A DNA stretch of 64,000 nt from Siphlonurus alternatus (GCA_949825025.1 OX463784.1:20144761-20208760); one strand, 5' to 3'. Counted from the first letter of the stretch, positions 24,801 to 37,442 are shown. Notes: a model not told the origin generated them from the letters alone. Program-made: numbers and translations.

Positions 24801-27800
24801 TCTTCAATTGCTTTCAGTTTTCCTGTCAGGTGTCAGTTCTGCTACAGTCCAATCAATGTGATATTACCTCCGGAAGTAGCCGGAAGTGAGATGACTGTGG
24901 CTATTCTGTTGATAATTCAGTTTTGAAACGTTGAAGAGATATTTGCAATAGAAATACTGACCTCTGTGTGAAATTACAACGCTGAGATGCGATAGTATAG
25001 GTCAGAAATACTGTACTTCCGGTGGGAACATAGTATTCATTTGACTGTAGTTATGCTAGTTGTACAATAAGTTGTGCAAAAAAAATGTCTCATTGCAAAA
25101 ACATAGCTATATATTTGCTCCTATCAGTATATATGATAGAGAGCGAAGTAGAATGATAGGAGAAAAAGGCCTGACTATAGAACATTTTTTGTGCAACGAT
25201 CAAACTCGTATACGTCTGTAGGCAGGAGGAGTAAATGACTGGGCAGCAGGCGACGCGTCACATACGATACCTGCCCAGCCAGCTCCACCTCCTACATTTA
25301 GACGCGCGAATACAAGTCTGATCGTTGCACAAAAAATATCCCACGGTCGGGTCTTTCTCTCCTTTCATCCTATTTCACTCTCTATATATCACATACATAT
25401 ACTGGTAGGAGCAAAAGGAGCTATATTTATGCAACGGGACATTTTTTGTGCAAATTACTGTACATTCCTGTATATTAAAAGACTACTTTTCACTAAACTG
25501 CACTACAGAGACCTCCGTGTCTTATGGCCAAGGATTTGATCAGAGCTTCACTGTAGCTGAGAGTGGCCGTGCCGCTACGATTCAGTGGCGCCGCCACTCT
25601 CAGTTACAGTGAAGCTCGGTCAAGCTGGTCAAATTTCTGGCCATAAGACACGGAGGTCTCTGTAGGGTCTCTGATATCTCTCATTTTATTACCTCCATGG
25701 CCAGTGTGACAGGCAAATATGACCCAACAGACAAAGAGCGCCCAGCCCAGGTGATGTAGACTGTTGTAGGCTGCAGCGTCCGCTTCGTTGTACTTGTAGT
25801 TTGGTTTGTAGTAAATGTGCAGCGTGTACACGATTGCAAGGCCCGTGGCGAACGCAACCACCCAACCAAGAATGACGAACACCTGTAGTAACATGTCATT
25901 AGTGAAGTGGTAGCTTAGGTTACTTGTAATTTATAGATGGTCATGAGTTCAATTCTTAGTGTAATGACATTAATTTTTAGTCTTAGAACTGCATGGGTCC
26001 ACTCATGGGGGCCGTATTTAAATTTGTTTTACAATGTTAAAGTGCAGTGTTACAGCATATTTCGGTTATTAGAGTAAGCATTCAAACATAACAAACTCTT
26101 ATAAATACAAAGCTTGTTGTAAAAAAGTGGGGGCAACGTGTACTTTAATACCTTAACAGGGCTTACGAACAGACCTAATATAATCAGTTTAATGGACAAC
26201 CTGTATGAATTTTTTTTTTATTGCAGAAATGAATAGAGGGTACCAAATTATGCTACTGTGAATTTTTTCAGATTTTTTAAAGACACGGAACTATTTTTAA
26301 ATAATTATTGAAAGTTTTGTAAATAAAGTTGGCACCTCTGAATCCTTAATAAAAAGGATAGGGACTAAATGCCTATTGACGCCTCCAGGGGGCGTTGCCG
26401 CCCTTTCAATAAGTTTTTAAAAATAGTTCTGGGTCTCAAAAAAAATCTGAAAAAATTCAGAGTAGCATAATTTGGTACCCTCTATTCATTTCTGCAATAA
26501 AAAATTTTCATGGAGGTTGTCAATTCCAATAAACTTTTTATATAAAATTTAACTTTAAAAATTTTATCTCTTCCTATAAAAGTATATCTTAAAATAGTTA
26601 AAATAATGTAAATTGTTAACTCACAGGTCTGATTCTTATCTTCTTGTTCTGAATCCTGAAGAGAAAGTAGCCAAACACGATGCCCACCAGGTACGGAACG
26701 AAACGTGTCCATGCCACGACGTACATGTTCACAAAATACTCCATCTTGTCCTCAGAGCTGCATCAAAAATTGGTGATTAATTAAAAGTGTGGAATCTGAA
26801 TCAGTCAAAACATGAATTATATGAAACATCAGATTGTAAAATTATGGAACACATCTCTATACTATGTTATGGGTTCGCAAAGAAAGCACCGATATGTATG
26901 CGTTTTCCGAAATGTTACAAAATAACCCTTTCAAATTTTTTCTTCCTTTCTTTTAAAGAAAGGAAGAATTATTATTGCAATTTGACAAATTTGAAAATGC
27001 ACACTAATTATATACTTTGAAGCCATTTGAAAAATCCACACCGGTGCTTATTTCGTCAGCAAATGAAAAATACATAAAAATAATGTTTAAAAATATTAAT
27101 GGAAGAAAAAATAAGTATTGGAGGTGACCTGAAGTGTGCAAAATTTTGAATTAATATTTTGGTTTGCCTTTTATTTCACTTTAAAAACAATAACTATTTT
27201 TCAAATTTTCGTCACAAGGAAATCTTATTATAAACAATAACTATTTTTCAAATTTTCGTGACAAATCTTAATTCACCTCTCGTCCCATGCGGTTATCCAA
27301 GGGTACTCGTTGACTGCGGTGATGTAGGCTGGTACGAAGAGACCGATAATGAGCAGCAGGAACGAGAGAACGTAGCCCACTTTGGGCCACCGCCACAGAG
27401 GGTACATGAGGGCCGGGGAGACGACGAAGAACTGCATGTCCACTGACAGGTACCACGTCTGGGGCACGCACTGAAATATCAGGGAGAATATTGTAACAAT
27501 CACTACGTTTACATGACGATGTTAAATGCGTATTCGTTGACTACAGATAATGCTATTCTTACGAGGCTTCGTCAATGGATACGTATTAAACACCGTCATG
27601 TAAACGTAGTCAATGTGTAGAATAACTGAGGATTTTGGGCGAACAGTTTAATGAAACAAAACGTTAAATAATAGACAGGTTTTGATGAAGTATATTATAA
27701 AAATCAAAATTAAAGAAAGTTTTATAAAAAAAAATATTTTCAGATACTTTTCTCCATTTTGAAAATACATCTAAAATTATTTTAATTTGACATGAGATAA

Positions 27801-30800
27801 TTTCCATAAAATCAGGGGCGTGCGGTCCATAAAAGCAATGCAAGCAATGCTTGCCCTAAAATTTACCGAGAAAGAAGAAGAAAATAAATTTCGTGACAAG
27901 CATTTTTTTCTCTCTTAACAATTTTAAATTTGCCAGCATTTTGCCGCATTTAAATCGGAGATTTATTTTTTTTTTGTCTTGCAATAGCAGCGCCTCTACT
28001 GGTATAAGCAATCACTTTGGTTGCTTGTAAATAAACCCACCCAACGTAAAGCTTCATAAGGAAATGTATGGGGAGGGGGTGGTAAATGCTGAAGCTTGTG
28101 GAATGTACAAGCACTGCTTGTACAATGGCGGCTCTGGGGAATCGGAACGCCCAACTGGTTAAATAGTGTATCAATAGATGGCGCATAAATGATAAAAATC
28201 AGGGACAAAATTTAAGGGTCCACGCGCGAGTGACTCATCAAAGTTTAGTTTTTAGTTTCCGGGAAACTAATAATAAGCAATACAGTGCGTGATTTTTGTG
28301 GCTCTTTATAAGTGTTTTTTCGTGCTTTTCTCCAATATTTTATTTAATTAATGGACTATAAAAACGCACTAATTTGCCATGCATAAAAAAATTCTTCATC
28401 TCAGTGTTTTGTACAATTTAATTCTTATAATTTAATTGCTTTAGCGTGATGATTACGTTTTTATTTTTTTTATTATAAAAATGGCAGAATTACTTCAAGA
28501 AGAAAATATTATTCCTAATCTTTTACAAAAAAAATTTTGGCGCTAGAAACACAACTGAAAAAACGTAAATCGTTTGTGCAGGCCGCCCTATTCCCGAATG
28601 AAAAGGTACACCGTTAAGGTATTTAAATGCATATACAGCTAAAAAAAGATAATTATGCATAGTTGTATGCACCATGATCAATGATCATGATCGAAAGTGA
28701 ATAAAAAAAATTAAAAATTTACGGCAAGTATATAGCTAATTAAGGAAACAATTATATTGAGAGCGTTTGTATGATTTTAATTTATGTATATCTCCTGTAA
28801 TGAAAATTCGAGTGCCACGCCCCCTTTTTCAAAAAAATCGCGCCTCCGCCGGGGTATTAGCCCCTCGGGGCAGGTCGATGCATCTTTCCGAGCGGCTCAA
28901 AGTTTTGTATTTTGGCCCTCTAGCGGACGCTTCGGACCCTATCCCTGCGCTTCAGAAATTAGATCTCCCACTTTTTTTATTATATAATAATTATCTTTGT
29001 TTCTTAATGTTTTAAATATTTTAATTTAGTATAATCAATCATAAAAATGTGTTTTAATTAATAAACTCAATTAACTTATTTTTCAAAGAATCTCTCAATC
29101 TCTCGCCATTTGCGAGTATGACAACATGGCGGCAGCTGCGGCTCGGCGTTCACCATCGGCTCGATTATGTCTTATATTTCATGATTTGAAGAGTTATAAA
29201 TGTGTGTGTAATATCTACAAGCCTCTATTGCGAATACAAGAACTGTATCACCACAATATATAACCGAGAAAAGAGATGCAGCCATCCTGATATGAACGAC
29301 TGAACTGAAGGTTAGTACGTGACCAAAAGATCGGGAACATTGGGCATTGTTTTTACCCCGTTTTCATCGCTTTTGTTCAACATACAATTTTTTGTTACAC
29401 TATACGTTCATTCTGTGTATCCTAATGATATTATAATTTCCTATAAATGCATGTTTATAGCTATAATTTTCGTGTTACAGCAGAAAACAAGCCCAAGCTG
29501 CAGCTGGCAAAGCTGGACGCTGTACCCACCCCACCCATTGGATTGGCGTGCCAAGGAGACGATCTCGGGACCTTTTTGTGACAAGTGACAACTGTATATT
29601 TTATTTTAATGTAAAATTTCTTAAATACAATTTATAATCCCATTTTCTCTGTGTTCTTTCATAAATAAACAAATTAGTAAGCAGAATAAAAAAAATAATA
29701 AAACCGGAAGCGGTAGCCATTTTATTCTAGTGTAGCAATTGAGAAACGAAAAGCGCAAATCGACCAAACTTGATCGACGCGCCATCTGACGGAGGCTGCC
29801 GAAAGTTTTCATGATAACGCGGATGAATTCGGATGAGCCAGTTACAAGTATTTCGCTACATACAGAAGATGATCGGACCTGCCTCGGGGCCCCCTACGCT
29901 GTGTCATTACTTCATTTGCTTGACTAGTCTAAAATGTCACCGCACGCCACTGCATAAAATATACCGATATTATTGGCTTAACATTTAGTCATAATATATA
30001 TATGCTTATTAACTTATTATCACGCATGTAAAAAAGATAACTATAACCAAGTCTAACCATGTCACAAATTATTTCAATGATAGGAGCTGCATATTTTTTT
30101 AAACGAGGAGACTTTGCAAATTTACATGAGATAAACTGCAAACCCCACTGTAAGGATCTGAATTACAAACATAACAGACACATATTTGACGATGGGAACT
30201 TTATAATAATTTGCCTGTATCTCACCGTCTGGTCGGTCCTGGGGTACACGTAGTTGTTGATGAACAGAATGGTAGTCCACCACCTCTTCTGGCAGTTGAT
30301 GGCCTTCTTCTCGACGTACTCGTACCAGATGGGACCGTTTCCCGTGTACTCGAGGATGTGGGCGTAGATCAGAATGATTACGGCCAGGGCGGGAGCCAAT
30401 CTGGAGCAGTTAGTAAAATTATCGTTAACTTGTGAAAATTAACCTATTTTCAGAGAATTTAACATAAGTAATAGTGACCTCATTAAGCACCAAGAGATGG
30501 TATTGATAACCTTCTCAATAATATATATATATAGAGTTAGTATGAATTGAACGTGTTCTTTTATAGCCAAGAGCAAAGCTCTGATATAAAAACAATGACA
30601 ATTTTAGAATGGAGTACGGACCTCAAAATTTTTTATTGCAGAAATGGATAGAGCGTGCAAAGTTATGCTACTCTGATTTTTTTCAGATTTTTTAGGGAGC
30701 GGGAAGTATTGCTAAAAAGTTTTGGCGAGGTCGGGTTCGAATCCACGTCCCTTTTGGGTCCTATCTTTTATTAAGAGAGGCGGCAAGAGGCGGCACTTTT

Positions 30801-33800
30801 TCTGTACTTTCAATAATTTTTAAAAAAAATTTGCTGGGCTCAAAAAAATCTGAAAAAAATCAGAGTAGCATAACTTTGCACCCTCTAGCCATTTCTGCAA
30901 TAAAAAAATTTTGATGTCGGTACTCCATTACTCAGGTAAAATTCACCATATCTGTCTTTATGACATCAATTATATTTTAGGATTTAAATTTTATTTGAAA
31001 ATCAAATACCGAATTTCTAGTTTATGTGGTTTATAACATTTATTATTATATAATTTATATTAATATGCGTAAATACTAAGATTTTATAAATATTCCATTT
31101 TTAAAAAGTCAACAAATTTATAAATTAGATAATTATTATTAAAAATATGTATTTCAATTTACTTTCTAGTTAAATTTAAAATACATTCTATATTTATTTT
31201 AAGTAACAATTACTTGTATCGTGCATTTAAGCTTTCAATTAGGGAGAAAACGAGAAAAATGTCAGTGGAAAAATATATTTGATAACGGCAAAAATTAGAA
31301 CGTACCTAACTAAACGCCTTATAATTTTTAGGTTATCTCGCCTTAAAGTTAGGCAACTTGTTCATCATCAAAAAGCAGCGGCTTGCATATACATTAGGGG
31401 CTATTTCTCGACGATTTTTTATCAGACTTTATAAAATTATCGCGTTTATATAGGGTAGAGCGTCCTGAGTTGGTCTAGCCAAAATTATAATGGTGAATCA
31501 TTTATAAATTTCTTACTGTTAATATCAATATTAAATTTCTCACTAACCACAGTTAATATTACTAAGTCAGGCAGTTACTATATGATGGCTGTATAATTAC
31601 GAGAAATATGCATTCAACTAATAATTTTGCATGGTTTATGGATATTCATATGAAAATACTGACTGTGTTGTTGGTGCTACTAACCTGATATATCTATGGA
31701 TATAAAATTTAAATATGTTGAATTTCCTCTGTATCTCTATGGCGTTCATAAAGAGAAAGGAGCACAGCAGACCGGAAATAACGAAGAAAGTATCGATGGC
31801 GAGGTAAGAGTTCATCAACAGCATTTGCATCCAGTCAAACATCAGCTGAAACGTTCAGACACTGTTACTTAAGAATACACACATACTGAACGTAATACTT
31901 GGTTTTCCTCGTGTATGCTTGGGAGTATTTTGGCTTATGTTCGACCAATAAGATTCTTCGTTACAAAATGTCCACCAATGACTGAGTTGAGAACAAACAT
32001 GACGAAAACCAAGTAAAATGAGACGGATAGTGATAGTACCAGGGGCGAATCACGAAAGTGTTACCCAGAAAGTTATCCAGGTTTCTTACTAGCCGCGGTT
32101 AGCACCAGCATAATTCAATAACACTAAACATGCATGGGTAATAAAAAATCTGGATAACTTCCTTCATGAATCGTACCCTTTAATAATTACCCATGTAACA
32201 CTTATATTATATCAACGATTTTCCTGTGTTATTCACTTCATTGGATAGACATTAATACAAAAATACTTTGTTAATTAACAAACAACGTACAAATGAAATT
32301 TGGTCCAAAGGATGAAGGCCTTGTTCTTGATTTAAACTGACACGTTAACTCACCCCATTCAAGATATCGTTTCTGTTGATGTACGGCACCTCCATCTGTT
32401 TGCCGTACTTGTGACCTACGATGATCCACACCATGGAATACCACCGGAGGCCGTTTATACAGTTGATAGAGCCATGTACTTGATGGATGTTGATGATGCT
32501 CTTGCCGTTCTTATAGGCCGAGAAAGAGTTTAGTACCGTCTTAGCGATAGCTAAATGAAGCAAATATTAATTTTATATTCTACTATATTATTCTATAATT
32601 TATGATAGGAACTTTAATTATTTAATTTTATAGTTAAAAAAGCATTATAAAATATGGAAATAATTTCCGAACAAAACTGATATTTCAAATAAATTTTAAA
32701 TCGCAAATTGTACTTATTATTATTTTTTTAAAAATTAGATTAGTACCCGAAGAAATACTTACACATCTCTTTTGGTTCCTTCTTTTTCAACCACTTTGTT
32801 TCATAAAGATCAACAATCGTGGCGATGAAGCACAAGAGAACGAGAAGACCAAAGAACGCACTGTAAGTGGGAATAGATACATTAGATAGTATTATATTGC
32901 ATCAAAAGGAGAACGTGGATCCATTAGCTCATAAAAATATACACGATAAAGTGTATAGTATATAAAAGTTAAAAGACTTGAGTTGATACATTTTAGAAAT
33001 AAAAACTGTGCCACAAATTAGTGTAAATATTTTCCTTCTATATGTTCGGTAATTCATCTAATATCTAATCTATCCTACCAAAATGGCGTAAATAATATTT
33101 TTAAATTTTTACAAACAGTTTATCTACTACACCAGACTTCATGGTGTCAAAATGAAGATTCTTACATAGTGATAATTTCCGGAGCATCCAAATAGTCGTA
33201 TGCCTCGACTCTGTTACGGCAATTTTTTTCTTTTACCGTCACCTCAGCAGTGCCAGTTGTATCCAACATGGCGGCGAGCGCACCCTGAACGTGCTGCGTG
33301 ATGTCTTCGTTGGAGCACGACGAGGGAATGCAAAAGGCCCAGCGAAGACGTTGTCTATTCACCAAGTCCAGCATGACGCTCTGCAAATATATTGAAGTAC
33401 AGTTAAGACCAATAATAATTTCAAATGTTGGAGTTTTGAAGTGAGCTCTTCTGGCTTATGTGACAACACTTTTGGAGCTCAGATAAAGTGATTCTCAGTC
33501 TTCTGGGAGGTATTCCGGCTTCCCGAGCATACCTGGCCACAATAAGTGCACACCAAGTGAACTATTAGTGGCTACTCTGACTCTCATGCATATAAAGTGT
33601 TCCAGTCTTGTGGACCATAACTGTACAAAAAGAGGTCCCCATTTTCAGAAAATAACTCCAACTTTTTTTTATTGCAGAAATGGATAGAGGGTGCAAAGTT
33701 ATGCTACTCTGATTTTTTTCAGATTTTTTAGAGACCGGGAACAATTTTTAAAAATTATTGAAATTCCTTTTCGTGACGTCACGAGACGCCGCTCCTTAAG

Positions 33801-34881
33801 AAAAAGATAGGACTTGCCGCCTCGTGACGTCACAAAAAGGACTTTCAATAATTTTTTAAAAATACTTCCCGGGCTCACAAAAATCTGAAAAAAATCAAGG
33901 TAGCATAATTTTGCACCCTCTATCCATTTCTGCAATAAAAAAAATTGAGGTCGATACTCCATTATATTATATGCAGAACTTTTGTAAATAGAAGTAGTAA
34001 TATTAAATTGCTATAATTTCCGTAACTCTTTGGTTTGGCGTCACAAACCACTCCTTCTGTCCTCCAATACTAATGGGAGGGTCACGTGACTTCAAGCTAC
34101 GAGAACTACATGTTAATTAGTGTAGCGTTCTGTAAGAACTATAAATCTAACATGGCATGTATGACGTCACACTGCTCTACCTGTTCGGTGAGGTTCATGC
34201 GCACGTCCAGCAGACAGTAGCGGGGCTCGAAGGGCAGGCCGGCCGTGCTCGTCTCCACACATTCGTCGTACTGACCGAGGTCGTACACCGAGCCATACAG
34301 TAGACCCACCCCGGGGACCTTCGCGGACGAGTCGTACACTGGCGGCAGAAGTTAGGCCTTAATGTACACCGGAGAGCAAAAATATTGTCGTTTTTGAACA
34401 GTGAGAATCAGAAGTAGTTAGATATAGTGTCGTTAGGGGACAGAACATAATGTGTTGTTTTTGTTCAGTTCATAAAGGACCCCTCCGGGGGTTCAATGAC
34501 CTATTTTTGTTCCACACTAATCAAGAAACTCAATAAAAACAGCAAAATTTGCATATTCGCAAGTTTTACGCTACCGACAAAAAATAGTATTTAACTGCTT
34601 AGTGAGTTTCATTACTTTTGTTTTTAAGTTGGAAATGATAATGTAAATGGAAATTAAATGGAGAAAAAAACATTATATTACTTACTTTGTTGTGCCCATT
34701 TGGTCCTAGCTAAAGCTTCATTAAAATAAATCTCACTGTGTTTTCTACAATCTTCATTATCACTCGATCTAGGTATGTAGAAATCAAGTAATTCACTAAC
34801 TAATTCATTCAATGGTGCCTCTTTGGAAATCACCAATGATGGAACTAACACAAAGAGTACTGTTATTAGTAGCTTCTTCAT
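21862..34881 (-). CDS. NRF-6-like (nose resistant to fluoxetine) membrane acyltransferase, thirteen exons
   Basis: Exons in transcript order: 34686-34881, 34181-34338, 33166-33380, 32763-32860, 32354-32550, 31685-31845, 30226-30400, 27277-27470, 26625-26757, 25693-25882, 24454-24596, 22949-23054 and 21862-22022. All junctions are GT-AG, the phases close, and the total is 2,127 nt (708 aa plus TGA). Residues 1-20 form a signal peptide starting MKKLLITVLFVL. An extracellular Cys-bearing NRF domain follows (about 25-190; QYDECV, RYCLLDV, FCIPSSCS). From about residue 250 there is an Acyltransferase-3 domain with GLRWYSMVWIIVGHKY (His269) and DTFFVISGLL (306-315), then multiple helices. The last exon encodes a charged Lys/Glu-rich tail. 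The family acts in membrane lipid handling; the donor and acceptor are unknown. The Met at 34911 is in frame, but 34881 gives a clean signal peptide. Introns hold many MITEs and a hAT element. Confidence 0.94.
22199..22531. mobile_element. Foldback MITE (family B), copy 2
   Basis: Ends AATGGACAAAAT and ACGTTGTCCATT. The flanks read TA on both sides. It lies in the last intron of the NRF-6-like gene. Confidence 0.9.
22909..22936. repeat. Fragment of family L terminus beside exon 12
   Basis: The run ATCAGTGTTGCCACC followed by ACCGGTGCTCAAA matches the ends of the palindrome at 63348-63763. Only about 28 bp remain, 13 bp from the exon 12 splice donor of the NRF-6-like gene. Confidence 0.5.
23936..24292. 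mobile_element. Palindromic MITE, TTAAGGGTAAGATAACGCC termini (family E)
   Basis: Near-perfect inverted repeat with arms of about 170 bp around a short centre (about 24095-24125), bounded by TTAA on each side. It lies in the intron between exons 12 and 11 of the NRF-6-like gene. The high arm identity implies a young insertion. Confidence 0.93.
24842..25050. mobile_element. Palindromic MITE (family O), copy 1
   Basis: The ends CTACAGTCCAAT and ATTTGACTGTAG are inverted, with inner CCGGAAGT motifs. It is related to 55243-55477. It is the first of three palindromes lying in a row in NRF-6 intron 10. Confidence 0.8.
25062..25463. mobile_element. Palindromic MITE (family F)
   Basis: The outer ends GTACA..AAGTTGTGCAAA and TTTGCACAAATTACTGTAC, read as complements, pair along about 190 bp. 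Internal copies of TTTTTTGTGCAACGATC sit in both arms. The centre is GC-rich. Confidence 0.85.
25503..25665. mobile_element. Palindromic MITE (family G) next to NRF-6 exon 10
   Basis: CTACAGAGACCTCCGTGTCT at the left end is matched inverted at the right end, and the arms pair through AGCTTCACTGTA. The right end lies 27 bp from exon 10 (25693), just past its splice donor. Confidence 0.9.
26191..26525. mobile_element. Foldback MITE (family B), copy 3
   Basis: Left end AATGGACAACCTG, right end AGGTTGTCAATT, with the family B core and asymmetric centre. It lies in NRF-6 intron 9. Confidence 0.9.
27496..27616. mobile_element. Short palindromic MITE (family H), copy 2
   Basis: Arms CACTACGTTTACATGACG and its complement CGTCATGTAAACGTAGTC surround a CTATTCTTACGAGG-type centre. 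It is more intact than 17757-17867. Confidence 0.85.
27813..29952. mobile_element. hAT-superfamily element, 2,140 bp, probably non-autonomous
   Basis: The left end CAGGGGCGTGCGGT and right end ACCGCACGCCACTG form a terminal inverted repeat. They are flanked by a perfect 8-bp duplication CATAAAAT (27805-27812 and 29953-29960), diagnostic of hAT-type insertion. The interior is less AT-rich than the host intron. I find no long transposase frame. Short frames such as 28767-29015 and 29319-29588 have no recognisable domain. An acceptor-like TTACAG at about 29480 precedes about 110 bp of GC-richer sequence ending in TGA, which may be a relic exon. It lies in NRF-6 intron 7. Confidence 0.93.
30608..30929. 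mobile_element. Foldback MITE (family C), copy 1, altered centre
   Basis: Ends AATGGAGTACGGACCTC and GGTACTCCATT, with inner TTATTGCAGAAATGGATAG motifs. The usual TGACGTCAC pair is lost. The centre reads GGTTCGAATCC, which is tRNA B-box-like but has no tRNA around it. It lies in NRF-6 intron 6. Confidence 0.88.
32041..32180. mobile_element. Short palindromic element (family N), copy 1
   Basis: AGGGGCGAATCACGAAAG and, inverted, AAGGGTACGATTCATGAAGG bound a hairpin with CCAGGTTTCTTAC in one arm and CCAGATTTTTTAT in the other. Related to 37303-37442. It lies in NRF-6 intron 5. Confidence 0.75.
33655..33963. mobile_element. Foldback MITE (family C), copy 2
   Basis: The right end GAGGTCGATACTCCATT is intact; the left terminal 20 bp are eroded. 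Two TGACGTCAC sites flank the CTTAAGAAAAAGATAGG core. It lies in NRF-6 intron 2. Confidence 0.88.
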
Positions 34882-34908
34882 GTTAAATAAAGAACCCAAG
34901 TAGCTATA

Positions 34909-34922
34909 CACGTGCTTAAATA
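34909..34922 (-). promoter_or_regulatory. TATA-like box and E-box upstream of the NRF-6-like start
   Basis: Read on the minus strand, TATTTAA (34916-34922) is followed at once by CACGTG (34909-34914), 28-41 bp before the ATG at 34881. If used, the leader would be only a few bases long and 34881, not 34911, would be the start. This is weak evidence by motif only. Confidence 0.3.
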
Positions 34923-35274
34923 GCCTTCTATATCGTATCTTTTACAAATGTGAACCTCATTGGGTGATATTTACTGTAAGAAATTGAAGGACGTTTATCA
35001 TGAAATGGTTTTGAGTTGTCTGCGATTTGATTTATAGAGGTAGGTAGTATATTTTTTTTTTTATTTATAGGATTAATTTAACATAGGAGGGGGTATATAT
35101 AGTAAATCTCCTTTATCAATTATAATGCTATAAAAATATAAGCCTTTGACAATGTTAATATTTTATTACTGTGGGTTATGTCATTAATTCTTGTGAAAAA
35201 TAAATAGAAATGATGATATCCTCTATACATTATACCATCCTGAAGAGCAAGCAGTTTATGGACCTGTGATGAAC

Positions 35275-35635
35275 AATGGACAACATACATGAAAAAATGT
35301 TGTTGCAGAAATGAATAGAGGGTACCAAATTATATTACTTATATGCTTATATTACAAATTATGCTACTCTGATTTTTTTCAGATTTTTTTGAAACCCAGA
35401 ACTATTTTTAAATAATTATTGAAACTTTTGTGATTTAAGTTGGCAACCCTGAATCCTTAATAAAAAGGATAGAGACTGGACGCCTATTGACGCCTCCAGG
35501 GGGCGTGGCTGCACTTTCAATAATTATTTAAAAATAGTCCTGGGTCTCAAAAAAATCTGAAAAAATTCAGAGTAGCATAATTTGGTACCCTCTATTCATT
35601 TCTGTAATAAAATTTTTTCATGTATGTTGTCCATT
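35275..35635. mobile_element. Foldback MITE (family B), copy 4, with internal duplication
   Basis: Ends AATGGACAACATACATG and CATGTATGTTGTCCATT. The left arm contains an extra run of about 30 bp in which the AAATTATRYTACT motif is repeated. It lies about 400 bp upstream of the NRF-6-like start. Confidence 0.9.
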
Positions 35636-35719
35636 GTGATGTGGTTAATATAAATTACGCTTTTCCACCAATGTGTGGTTCCCCTGGCTTTGGACCATTG
35701 CACTTCCGATTTATTGACA

Positions 35720-35920
35720 AAAGCTGTAGCGTCCATCCCGGCTGAGGTTTCCACGTTTCCCTCAGTCGCAGACAAATGTCGGGATGGATTGCAAGGCCGT
35801 GGCCGCCCCCATTCTGGAAGAGCCCGCGAAACGCTCAAGTTAGGGTTTCGGAAGGTTCGGGGTTTCAAACTTATATAGTAAGTAATTAGTAATTCGAAGT
35901 ACCCAATTGTGGTTTGATTA
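35720..35920 (+). repeat. Dispersed repeat Q, copy 2
   Basis: Inverted counterpart of 21512-21692, sharing about 170 bp. Slightly longer at its left side. The 67-codon open frame through it has no recognisable domain. Confidence 0.8.
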
Positions 35921-37302
35921 TTACATATAAATTGGGTGCTCTTCTTACATCATCCAAAGTTACAAATCTGCATTTCTATTTCTTTTTGGAGCTACAAATA
36001 ATGCAGGTTCAAGTTTTAAATTAATATTGCAAAAAAATTGAAATTAAAAGCTCGCATGCAGGTGTGTTAGTTAAATTCTGCAACATAAAATTTACAACTT
36101 ATTTTATTACTTTAAACCTTGATATTTATTTGAAGTTCAATCCTTTTACAAATATACTCAAAATTTATATTGTCTAACATCAATATATGATTTATAATTT
36201 TGTTTTTACTTTTTACATTCTAAAAGTAATAAAAGTGCTTTTATCAATGCATTTTTGAAGATAAAGTAAAAAGATCAGACACTTTACTTCAGACAATCTT
36301 TGAAGAAAGATTAATTTGCTAAGTCTTTTAATACTATCAGTTTTATTGTTTCTTATATAAACGTGAATAAAAATTAATTATTTTGATTGATTGAATTTTC
36401 CAGACTATTTTTTCATTGTGTCAATTGATTTAATTATCCAGATTATAGGAAAATTAATTAATAATTAATGTAGATTAAAAGACAGAACATTACGAAATAA
36501 ATTTAATCAATATATTACAATAATTTATATAATAAAAAAATGTTAGGCACTTGGTTTTGTCAATTACCCTTTCAGTTTTTTTTAAACCTCAAATATCGTG
36601 CTAAAAAGCGCTGTGAAAATAGTTATGCAAATATCCATTTATAGCATAAATTTATTTTATAGGACCTATAGCAGACACAATTTCGCTTCATTTATGTATC
36701 GCAAAGTCTCAAACAATTTATTAATTTACTTTAAAATGGAATCAATCCTTATATTATGTGTACATACTGTATTTTTTTATGTATAAAGAATTTTTACTGT
36801 TAATGTGAATACAAAAGGTTAACAATAATTAAAAATTTATATTTTATTAATAAATACAATTAGATATTACGCGGTATACAGTAGAGAAAATTATTTTAAA
36901 GCTAAATTTATATAAATAAATTTCATGCGTTATTTTTTATATAAATTTCTGTTATGATAAACTGTATGATACTTAAAAACAAAAATTGAATGATTTTTTT
37001 TAATCTCATAGCGATAAAGTCTCTTCATTGTTACTTAAATCGATAAACTTGTGATTATCAAATCATAAAGGGAGTTGTAATACTTGATAATTCCATGTTC
37101 AAATCTTATTAAAGTAATTAATTCACAAATGTGATCCATATCTGTAATTTAAGATGTGGTATTAAAAATTTATGATCGGTTTAATCTACAAGATAAAAAA
37201 ACCCTAATAATACTATTGCCTCATATCATACGCCGATTGAAAAAATTAATTTGAATTATTCACTTGGTAAAGAAGTGTTAATTATTAAGTATCATATATA
37301 TT
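35921..37302. other. AT-rich intergenic DNA, nothing recognised
   Basis: Sequence of very low GC between repeat Q and the next palindrome. No gene, repeat or splice-supported frame was found. Confidence 0.5.
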
Positions 37303-37442
37303 GAGCGCGAATCACGAAGCAATTAGCTAGGTTTCTAGCCACGTTTATCTTAACCACGTTTAACTAGGTGGTTTAACTCGTAAAACAGGTATAGTTAAAC
37401 GTGGTTAGAAACCTGGCTAACTTCTTCGTGAATCGCACCCTA
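37303..37442. mobile_element. Short palindromic element (family N), copy 2
   Basis: GCGCGAATCACGAAGC and its complement GCTTCGTGAATCGCACCC-like end bound arms that include ACCACGTTTAAC and GTTAAACGTGGTTAGAAACC. Confidence 0.85.

Noticed and set aside
30715..30770. Possible tRNA or tRNA-derived SINE (GGTTCGAATCC B-box-like motif)
   Set aside because: No A-box or cloverleaf is present, and the motif is in the altered centre of a family C foldback element.
34882..34911. In-frame upstream Met at 34911 as the NRF-6-like start
   Set aside because: It would put 10 residues ahead of a clean signal peptide and overlaps the candidate TATA/E-box region; kept only as an alternative.
35675..35878. 67-codon frame in repeat Q as a small gene
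   Set aside because: The inverted repeat copy at 21512-21692 does not keep the frame and no domain is visible.
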